38,456 nt of DNA, taken from NCBI GenBank assembly GCA_900548345.1, contig URKA01000031.1, forward strand, positions 1 through 38,456, read 5' to 3'. Position numbers and translations under genes: made by a program. Below, piece after piece: positions 32,503-38,456 of the stretch (position 1 is the first letter of the stretch; every line of letters starts with the position of its first letter). Source of the stretch: an uncultured Paraprevotella sp. (lineage in GTDB: Bacteria > Bacteroidota > Bacteroidia > Bacteroidales > Bacteroidaceae). The notes beneath the pieces were generated by a model, which saw only the letters and a list, made by a program, of their open reading frames with translations, made no database searches and was not told the DNA's origin.

Positions 32503-33312
32503 ATGATGATAACCATAATAACAGTCAGTTTCAATGCTGAAGCACATATAAAGCGTACTGTCAGGTCAATATTGTCGCAAACCAGCGAAAAGTTTGAATT
32601 CCTCCTTATCGATGGAGCTTCAAAAGACAACACCGTGGCCATCGTCAGAAACGAAGTTGAGACCATCGATAATCCTCGCTGCCGATTCCACTGTGTCTCG
32701 GAAAAGGATAACGGTATTTATGACGCGATGAACAAAGGTGCACGTCTGGCTACGGGAGATTTCATTATTTACATGAACGTGGGGGATTCTTTTTTCTCGG
32801 CAGATGTAATCGTAAGATTTGAGGCTTGCATGAAAAAGCATCCCGGATACGATGCTTATTACGGCAATACAATGATGGATTTTTATGAAGGACGCGGAGT
32901 ATTGCACGATAATGAAGAATGCAACCGCAATCCTATTATGCCTTTCATTCACCAATCGATCATTGTCAAGAAAAAATGGTTGATAGAGCACCCATTTGAT
33001 TACAGCTATAAGGTTTGTGCTGATTTTGAGTTCTTTTATTACATGCGTCAGCATGGGGCAGGATTCCATTATGAGCCATTTATCGTTTCCATCTATGATG
33101 CCAAAGAAGGAATGAGTGAAAACAATCCTTTGCAGATTCGCTATGATAAAGACCGCATACTTGGGATAGATAAACGTTCCCTTTATTGGCTTAGAAAAAT
33201 TAAATTGCAATGTACAGTAGGATTAATACAACCGATAAAAGACATCGCTCCTCGCTGGCTACTCAATAAATATTTTAGAAAAAAGAAATCTTATATTAAT
33301 TGGATTGATTGA
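32503..33312 (+). CDS. Family 2 glycosyltransferase (WcaA-like)
   Basis: 269 residues. MMITIITVSFNAEAHIKRTV and FLLIDGASKDNTV form the nucleotide-binding part. Instead of a plain DxD, the metal motif is MNVGDSFF, the form usual for this subgroup. QSIIVKKKWL and the DFEFFYYMRQHG segment follow. The C-terminus ends in a Lys-rich tail. It ends just before a 470-bp gap with a 22-bp repeat array, the only long break in the biosynthetic part of the locus. Confidence 0.9.
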   Translation: MMITIITVSFNAEAHIKRTVRSILSQTSEKFEFLLIDGASKDNTVAIVRNEVETIDNPRCRFHCVSEKDNGIYDAMNKGARLATGDFIIYMNVGDSFFSADVIVRFEACMKKHPGYDAYYGNTMMDFYEGRGVLHDNEECNRNPIMPFIHQSIIVKKKWLIEHPFDYSYKVCADFEFFYYMRQHGAGFHYEPFIVSIYDAKEGMSENNPLQIRYDKDRILGIDKRSLYWLRKIKLQCTVGLIQPIKDIAPRWLLNKYFRKKKSYINWID

Positions 33313-33782
33313 TATTGTATGAATTTGGATATTTGCGTTTCATTCCATAAGCGTAAAACGCTACGCCATTCTCCTTCGATATCCCTTTTCCTCGCGCGCG
33401 CGTAACAGGGAGTTTCTGAAAAAAGCCTTCGTGGGTTCAGAGTGTTTGATTTACAAATAATTAGGGTGTTTGTATGTTTCAGCATCCTTGTATGGCATGA
33501 AGTACTCTTTTTTGACTATCGGAGCTGTTGAGATAGGCTGTAAAAACTGACCAGTCTGCATTTCATTCTTCACAGGTTAGCATTTCATTCTTCACAGGTC
33601 AGCGTTTCATCCTTTACAGGTCTGCATTTCATCCGCCATAGGATATGGAAGATCTCTGAATGATGGATGAACCTTAAAATATTGATATACAATAAGTCTG
33701 AACCCATGAAGGCATTTTTCAAAAAACTTCTTGTATAGGGATATGAACTGTATTTTAACTCATACATTAATACTTTAAAGAT
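33313..33782 (+). other. 470-bp gap within the capsule operon
   Basis: No gene is supported. It holds the tandem array 33554-33641 and, near 33510-33560, a T-run followed by A-rich DNA. No exact TAnnTTTG is present on either strand. The gap may carry a processing, pausing or recombination site, and it separates two glycosyltransferase genes read the same way. Confidence 0.5.
33554..33641 (-). repeat. Four 22-bp tandem repeats in the capsule locus
   Basis: Units at 33554-33575, 33576-33597, 33598-33619 and 33620-33641 are contiguous. Units 1 and 2 differ at only two positions and units 3 and 4 are more diverged. Each contains GCATTTCAT (or GCGTTTCAT) and ends in ACAG or ATAG. Read on the minus strand, the phase CTGT...AAATGC...AC is partly shared with the array at 15345-15410. 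There are no spacers, so this is not a CRISPR. Confidence 0.75.
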
Positions 33783-34745
33783 ATGCCAACCGATTTATCA
33801 GTAATAATTCCTGTATATAATGCAGCCTTACTATTGAACAGGTGTCTTGACTCCATATTCAACCAGCATACGGATTATACGTATGAGGTGATTCTGGTGG
33901 ATGATGGAAGCACGGATAACTCCGTGGAACTGATTAAGGCAAGAACAGAAACTAATATAAGACTTTTCCAGCAACAGAATGCAGGACCTGCTAAGGCACG
34001 GAATAGAGCTTTAGTTGAAGCCCATGGGAAATATATTTGTTATATAGATGCAGACGACTATTGGGAGGAAACTTTCTTTGAGAAAACCATCCGTTTTTTA
34101 GAAGAACATGTAGAATGCATAGCTGTTTCTGTCGGTCAAAGACATTTGACGGTGTCTGGTGAATATATGGTTCCGGCTTGTATAAACAAATATAAAAAGC
34201 CGATTGTATTGGATGATTTCTATTCTTTTTGGGCGGAATGGATGCATGTATGTACAGGCAGTATTATGATACGTTCGGAATACGCTAAAAAGACAGGAGG
34301 GCAACGGACGGAACTGCGTATCACAGAAGATTTGGAGTATTGGGCATTGTTGGCCACATACGGAAAGTTTGGAATGATTCCGGAGGTACTCTTCACCAGT
34401 GATGGGACGGACTTGATAAAGGGGGACGGTTGGTTGAAGAAGATGGAAATCAGATGGCGTAATGCTCCGAGTATAGCCGATTGGGAAAAGAGGATTATAC
34501 AACGTTTGCCTCAAGATAATTTGCCGGATGGGTATAAACAGGCAAGGGGCAGAATCTCCCGTAACTTGACCTATTGCCAAATGCTGTCCAACAGACTTTC
34601 GTTAAGTCGCCAAGAAGCATTAAAATATGGGGAGTATTTCTTTGGCGACCCTATCGGGAGGTTGATGAACATGGCCAAATACACTTCCATCACTTGGTGG
34701 ATGCTTGCCAAATTCCTACAATACCGGGAATATCATCGAAAATAA
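33783..34745 (+). CDS. Family 2 glycosyltransferase
   Basis: 320 residues. Signature: LSVIIPVYNAALLLNRCLDSI, VILVDDGSTDN, and DADD in ICYIDADDYWEE. The C-terminal portion is helical and acceptor-specific. It starts right after the repeat-bearing gap, so it may depend on read-through or a promoter I could not identify. It precedes a GT4 gene by 11 bp. Confidence 0.92.
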   Translation: MPTDLSVIIPVYNAALLLNRCLDSIFNQHTDYTYEVILVDDGSTDNSVELIKARTETNIRLFQQQNAGPAKARNRALVEAHGKYICYIDADDYWEETFFEKTIRFLEEHVECIAVSVGQRHLTVSGEYMVPACINKYKKPIVLDDFYSFWAEWMHVCTGSIMIRSEYAKKTGGQRTELRITEDLEYWALLATYGKFGMIPEVLFTSDGTDLIKGDGWLKKMEIRWRNAPSIADWEKRIIQRLPQDNLPDGYKQARGRISRNLTYCQMLSNRLSLSRQEALKYGEYFFGDPIGRLMNMAKYTSITWWMLAKFLQYREYHRK

Positions 34746-34756
34746 AGAATTAGGAT

Positions 34757-35887
34757 ATGATTAGTATTCTCTTTATCATGCACATGCCCCCGCCTGTGCA
34801 TGGTGCTTCCATGATGGGGAAATATATTCATGACAGCCGGATTATAAATGATACTTTCGACTGTTATTACATCAATCTGACTACGGCTAAAGACCTTGCC
34901 GACATTGGTAAAGTCGGATTCGGAAAGGTGAAGTCATTCGCAAGGTTGCTTCATACTATAAAGACGGAAGTAAAGCGGTTAGGTCCCGACCTCGTGTATG
35001 TAACGCCGAATGCATGTGGAGGTGCGTTTTATAAGGATTTCATTGTGGTACAGATGCTAAAGCGTATGGGATGCCGAATCGTTGTACATTATCATAACAA
35101 AGGGGTGGCCACGCGACAGGAGCGTATGCTTGATAATTGTTTGTACAAGCTTTTCTTCAAAGAACTGAAGGTTGTTCTATTGGCGGAGGCATTGTACAAC
35201 GATGTGAAAAAATATGTGAGTCGCGATAACGTATATATATGTCCGAATGGAATACCGGAGACTTTGCCTCTGGGAGCTAAGACAGAACGTGAAAATGATG
35301 TTCCGCATATCTTATTCCTTTCCAATCTTATTGTCAGTAAGGGCGTGCTTGTACTGCTTGATGCGTTGAAAGAACTGCGTCAACGGGGGAGAGAGTTTCA
35401 ATGCTGTTTGGTTGGTGGTGAGACATTGGAATTGGATGGGGATGGGCTCAATACCTATCTGACAGGTTCGGGATTGAATGATTGCGTAAAATATGAGGGG
35501 CGGAAGTATGGGGATGAGAAGGCTGAATATTTTGAAAATGCCGATATTTTTGTTTTTCCTACTTTTTACCACAATGAGTGTTTTCCACTTGTGTGTTTGG
35601 AGGCCATGGAATGGAAACTTCCCGTTGTATCTACCGACGAAGGTGGGATTCCCGATGTGGTGAAGGACGGTGAGAATGGTTTTATCATACAATGCCAACG
35701 GAACGGTAATATCAATTACGGTCCTTCATCTACGGATTTGGCAGATGCATTGGAAAGACTGATTGATAATCCGGAACTCCGTCATCGCATGGGGGAGAAC
35801 GGCTACAAGAAATTTAAAAAGGAATTCACCTTGCAGGCATTCGAGAGGAATTTCGTGAAAAGTCTGCAATGGGCGATAAGTAGATAA
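34757..35887 (+). CDS. Family 4 glycosyltransferase
   Basis: 376 residues of GT-B fold. The N-terminus MISILFIMHMPPPVHGASMMG is a common start in capsule GT4 enzymes. The donor domain has ILFLSNLIVSKGVLVLLDALKELR and the motif FVFPTFYHNECFPLVCLEAMEWKLPVVSTDEGG. It is the last glycosyltransferase before the antisense ATPase gene, whose stop lies only 9 bp away. No terminator hairpin is seen in that interval. Confidence 0.92.
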   Translation: MISILFIMHMPPPVHGASMMGKYIHDSRIINDTFDCYYINLTTAKDLADIGKVGFGKVKSFARLLHTIKTEVKRLGPDLVYVTPNACGGAFYKDFIVVQMLKRMGCRIVVHYHNKGVATRQERMLDNCLYKLFFKELKVVLLAEALYNDVKKYVSRDNVYICPNGIPETLPLGAKTERENDVPHILFLSNLIVSKGVLVLLDALKELRQRGREFQCCLVGGETLELDGDGLNTYLTGSGLNDCVKYEGRKYGDEKAEYFENADIFVFPTFYHNECFPLVCLEAMEWKLPVVSTDEGGIPDVVKDGENGFIIQCQRNGNINYGPSSTDLADALERLIDNPELRHRMGENGYKKFKKEFTLQAFERNFVKSLQWAISR

Positions 35888-35896
35888 AGTATATTC

Positions 35897-37033
35897 TTAG
35901 GACAGATGGGGAAGCAAGAACTCCTCAATATTCTTTGGCGTAATTACACGGAATGTCGCATCCGGATATGCTTTGGAAAATGATTCCGGACATTTGACAT
36001 TGGCTTTACGGTCGTTCCATTTGAACTCAAAAGCATGGATATGTCCGTCCTCTTCTTCAATATAGTCGATTTCATTTTGTTGGCGCGTGCGCCAGAACCA
36101 TGATTGTGCGAAACTATTATTGTAGAAGTTAATTTTCAAACGTTCGGCGATGGAAAAGTTTTCCCATAACTCTCCAGTGTCAGTGCGATTTTCTATTGGA
36201 GCCAAATTGCCAACCACTGCGTTGCGTATACCGAGATCCCAGAAATAAATCTTTCGGCTTGCTTTCAACTCATTACGCAAATTACGTGAGAAACTGCCCA
36301 AACGGAATATAATATATGATTTTTCAAGAACATCCACATATCGCTCTACAGTCTTGGAGTCCAGCCCGATAAGATTACCGAGTTCATTGTATGATACTTG
36401 GCTTCCTATTTGCAGGGCAAGAGCTTTGAGAAGACGTACCAGTTTGTCTGGTTTGCTAATGCTATCGAGTGAAAGAATGTCTCTATACAAGTAACTTTCA
36501 GACAGTTCCTTTAAAGTCGGACGTTCGTCTCCTGGAGTACTTACCACTTCCGGATAATAGCCATAAACCATACGGTGGGGTATCATACGTAACTCTTCAA
36601 GAAGATTTGTATGGGCTACCATTTCGCTGAATGTCAGTGGAAACATACGAAATTCTCGTTTACGACCGGTAAGAGGCTCATTTACCTTTGTCGTCAGTTC
36701 AAAAGAACTGCTTCCTGTTGCGATTACCTGGACTTCAGGAATCTGGTCGGTAATGAGTTTCATACGGAGGCCTATTTCAGGAATCCGTTGTGCCTCATCT
36801 ATGACAATCAGGCGTTTGCCGGCAAGAAAGGCACGTAGTCTTGTGGATGAGATTTCGCGGAATAATTCCTGTACGTCAATGTCGTCACCGTTCATCCATA
36901 CCACATCTTTACGACTCTGAAGCATCTGATTAAGTAAGGTCGATTTGCCGACTTGTCGTGCTCCGATGATAATAATGGCTTTTTTACCATTAAGTAATGG
37001 CTGGATATTTTTTTCAAGTATTCTGGCAATCAT
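35897..37033 (-). CDS. AAA_14/DUF4143 family ATP-binding protein
   Basis: 378 residues. Walker A GARQVGKS (24-31) and Walker B RLIVIDEAQRIPE are followed by a sensor-like GSSSFEL segment typical of AAA_14. The second half is the DUF4143 domain, ending FEFKWNDRKANVKCPESFSKAYPDATFRVITPKN, a region with PD-(D/E)XK-like character (ExK). The family is widespread in Bacteroidales and its role is not established. It is read against the capsule genes, has its own promoter (37057-37088), and separates the GT4 gene from the WecG-like gene. That suggests a later insertion into the locus. Confidence 0.9.
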   Translation of the reverse strand: MIARILEKNIQPLLNGKKAIIIIGARQVGKSTLLNQMLQSRKDVVWMNGDDIDVQELFREISSTRLRAFLAGKRLIVIDEAQRIPEIGLRMKLITDQIPEVQVIATGSSSFELTTKVNEPLTGRKREFRMFPLTFSEMVAHTNLLEELRMIPHRMVYGYYPEVVSTPGDERPTLKELSESYLYRDILSLDSISKPDKLVRLLKALALQIGSQVSYNELGNLIGLDSKTVERYVDVLEKSYIIFRLGSFSRNLRNELKASRKIYFWDLGIRNAVVGNLAPIENRTDTGELWENFSIAERLKINFYNNSFAQSWFWRTRQQNEIDYIEEEDGHIHAFEFKWNDRKANVKCPESFSKAYPDATFRVITPKNIEEFLLPHLS

Positions 37034-37056
37034 ATTTGACTATGGATATTTTCTGG

Positions 37057-37088
37057 CAAATATATCAAATAAAATCTATCATTCCAAA
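37057..37088 (-). promoter_or_regulatory. Consensus promoter of the AAA_14/DUF4143 gene
   Basis: On the minus strand, TTTG at 37088-37085, a 20-nt spacer, then TATATTTG at 37064-37057. Both boxes match the Bacteroidetes consensus. The leader to ATG 37033 is about 17 nt. Confidence 0.7.
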
Positions 37089-37190
37089 AATATCATAATT
37101 TTCTCGGAATGAAATCCAAAAATGTCACGATATTTAAGGAGCATATTCCGAAAATATATTAATTCTTTTTTTATCCATACGCTATAATTT

Positions 37191-37907
37191 ATGTTACGAC
37201 TGAAAGACTTGCCTCTTGTAGAGAGCCGCGAGGCACTGAATGATATACCCCAAGGCAAGGTGCTCATCAATACCATCAACGCGCATTCTTATAATACGGC
37301 GCAGAAGGACGCGCTGTTTGCCGAGGCTTTGAAAAACGGTGATTACCTGATTCCCGACGGGGCCAGTATCGTGAAGGCCTGCCGATGGATTAAAGCAAAA
37401 TCGAAACCCAAGGAGCGTATCGCCGGATGGGACCTGTTCGAGTTTGAGATGGAACGGCTGAACAAGGCGGGCGGCACGTGTTTCTTCATGGGCAGTTCAG
37501 AGAAAGTTCTTGCGCTTATCCGCAGGCGGGCTGCGGACATCTATCCTAACATCATCGTGAAGACGTATTCTCCGCCTTATAAACCGGAGTTCTCCGAGGC
37601 GGACAACAAGGCCATCATTGATGCCATCAACGAGTGTCGTCCGGATTTGCTATGGATAGGCATGACGGCTCCCAAGCAGGAGAAGTGGGTTTACTCTCAT
37701 TGGAAAGAACTGGAAATCCGTTGCCATTGCGGTACAATCGGTGCGGTGTTCGACTTTTTTGCCGGAACGTCGCGGCGTGCCCCTCTCTGGTGGCAGCGTC
37801 ATTCTTTGGAATGGCTGTACCGTCTTTTGAAAGAGCCGCGCCGTATGTGGCGGCGTTATATCATCGGCAACGCTCTGTTTCTTTGGAATATTGGAACAGA
37901 AAAGTAA
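37191..37907 (+). CDS. WecG/TagA/CpsF family glycosyltransferase (GT26)
   Basis: 238 residues, the family length. INTINAHSYNTAQKD and YLIPDGASIVKACRW hold the conserved N-terminal D of the acceptor pocket. IAGWDLFE, FFMGSSEKV, and LLWIGMTAPKQEKWVYSHW follow, with AVFDFFAGTSRRAP toward the C-terminus. It adds a ManNAcA- or GlcNAc-type sugar to an undecaprenyl-linked GlcNAc, usually the second step of unit assembly, which fits the UDP-HexNAc dehydrogenase at 25549. In Bacteroides capsule loci it often sits near the end beside the initiating transferase. Here no such gene follows. It is more G/C-rich than the genes before it. Confidence 0.92.
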   Translation: MLRLKDLPLVESREALNDIPQGKVLINTINAHSYNTAQKDALFAEALKNGDYLIPDGASIVKACRWIKAKSKPKERIAGWDLFEFEMERLNKAGGTCFFMGSSEKVLALIRRRAADIYPNIIVKTYSPPYKPEFSEADNKAIIDAINECRPDLLWIGMTAPKQEKWVYSHWKELEIRCHCGTIGAVFDFFAGTSRRAPLWWQRHSLEWLYRLLKEPRRMWRRYIIGNALFLWNIGTEK

Positions 37908-37928
37908 TAGTATCAATTACTGCGTAAA

Positions 37929-38228
37929 TCATGCTTTCTTCTGTTTTGCTTCCCTTACTGCATTGATTTCTGCATTAATCTCATCCAAGGTCATTTCCGG
38001 TCTGTTTTGCGCATCTTCCCTGATGCTGCGGATAGCTTGAATGGCTTTTGCCCTCACGCCATCTTCAGGTTCGGCGGAAATGGTGAAGGGAATACTCCTG
38101 TTGCGTATGACTGCACGCACAAAGATGTTGATGGCAGTGTTGGCACTCATGCCAAATTGTTCACAGAGTTTGTCGAACATTACTTTCTGTTGGTTGTCCA
38201 TCCGGACGGTCATTGCAGTCTGTGCCAT
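37929..38228 (-). CDS. RelB/DinJ-like antitoxin
   Basis: 99 residues. The N-terminal MAQTAMTVRMDNQQKVMFDKLCEQFGMSANTAINIFVRAVI forms a ribbon-helix-helix DNA-binding domain of the RelB/DinJ type. The C-terminal part is charged and Ala/Glu-rich. Such antitoxins bind a RelE/YafQ-type toxin and repress their own operon. No toxin gene lies on either side: downstream on the same strand is the WecG-like gene in antisense, and upstream is non-coding up to the helicase. It is an orphan, or its toxin was lost. Confidence 0.85.
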   Translation of the reverse strand: MAQTAMTVRMDNQQKVMFDKLCEQFGMSANTAINIFVRAVIRNRSIPFTISAEPEDGVRAKAIQAIRSIREDAQNRPEMTLDEINAEINAVREAKQKKA

Positions 38229-38275
38229 AGCGTTTGTCTTTTAATGATTGGTGCATTAATAATACTATCTGATTG

Positions 38276-38283
38276 CAAATATA
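38276..38283 (-). promoter_or_regulatory. -7 box of the RelB/DinJ-like gene
   Basis: On the minus strand TATATTTG matches TAnnTTTG. The -33 position (near 38302-38305) is only TTCG. Leader about 40 nt to ATG 38228. Confidence 0.5.
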
Positions 38284-38360
38284 CGGCAAAATGATGTCGT
38301 ACGAAGTCAGAAAAGGGGATTATTTTTCTTGTTACGGCTTTTTAACTAAAAAGTATAATT

Positions 38361-38456
38361 ATGGATAACTTCTCTCTCCGCGATTACCAGCAGGACATGA
38401 AGTCCCGCTTGTTTGAGGCATGGAAGAGCCATCGGAGTGTGATGGTGCAGATGCCT
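38361..38456 (+). CDS. DEAD/DEAH-box helicase family protein, N-terminal part (cut by window end)
   Basis: The first 32 codons are visible. They begin MDNFSLRDYQQDMKSRLFEAW and run to SVMVQMP at the edge. RDYQ is the Q-motif-like start of many SF2 helicases, and VMVQMP is the strand leading to Walker A in this group. The remainder lies outside the window, so the subfamily is not settled. The start ATG follows an A/T-rich non-coding stretch. Confidence 0.7.
   Translation, partial: MDNFSLRDYQQDMKSRLFEAWKSHRSVMVQMP

Noticed and set aside
33554..33641. CRISPR array
   Set aside because: The units are directly contiguous with no spacers, only four copies, and no cas genes are present.

Overview
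The window is chromosomal DNA of a gut Bacteroidales, most likely Bacteroides or Phocaeicola. The reasons are Bacteroidetes-type promoters (TAnnTTTG -7 boxes, some with TTTG -33 boxes), an almost complete lack of Shine-Dalgarno sites, a UpxY-type capsule antiterminator behind an invertible promoter, Bacteroidales-only lipoprotein families, and an exported choloylglycine hydrolase. I see no rRNA, tRNA, insertion sequence or CRISPR array.

Bases 1-17,000 are mostly conserved chromosome. In order they hold the tail of an unidentified ORF, a Nudix hydrolase, dnaK (-), a patatin/beta-barrel outer-membrane phospholipase, recA (-), a saccharopine dehydrogenase-like carboxynorspermidine synthase (-), a small conserved protein (-), a lipoprotein with Pro/Asp-rich C-terminal repeats (-), the choloylglycine hydrolase, the pfs-luxS operon, a membrane-anchored transglutaminase-like protein and a lipoprotein (both -), a tandem pair of DUF4230-type proteins, an AraC regulator (-) and a GNAT acetyltransferase (-). 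Several convergent gene pairs are separated by strong inverted repeats that can act as two-way terminators.

Bases about 17,170-37,907 are a capsular polysaccharide locus. Perfect 21-bp inverted repeats enclose 147 bp carrying one consensus promoter that points into the locus, so this assembly shows the ON orientation. It is followed by a leader and upxY. The next two genes are not the usual upxZ. They encode an SMC/OLD-like ATPase and an overlapping protein with a PD-(D/E)XK-like nuclease signature, preceded by their own -7 box and a 17-nt palindrome. This looks like a two-gene defence or toxic-effector cassette placed inside a phase-variable capsule operon, and it is the most interesting feature here. 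The capsule genes follow: Wzx flippase, GT2, a FrhB-like iron-sulfur protein, polysaccharide pyruvyl transferase, UDP-HexNAc 6-dehydrogenase, GT2, MBOAT O-acyltransferase with an SGNH-like partner, Wzy polymerase, GT4, GT2, a 22-bp tandem repeat array, GT2, GT4, then an antisense AAA_14/DUF4143 ATPase, and a WecG/TagA-family transferase. Together they predict an acidic polymer with a uronic-acid HexNAc, a pyruvate ketal and O-acyl groups. No initiating sugar-phosphate transferase and no Wza/Wzc export genes lie in the window.

The right end holds a RelB/DinJ-like antitoxin without an adjacent toxin and the first 32 codons of a probable DEAD/DEAH helicase. Between genes there are recurring short repeat structures: 21-22 bp tandem arrays at three places and two large palindromes that share a 17-nt core.
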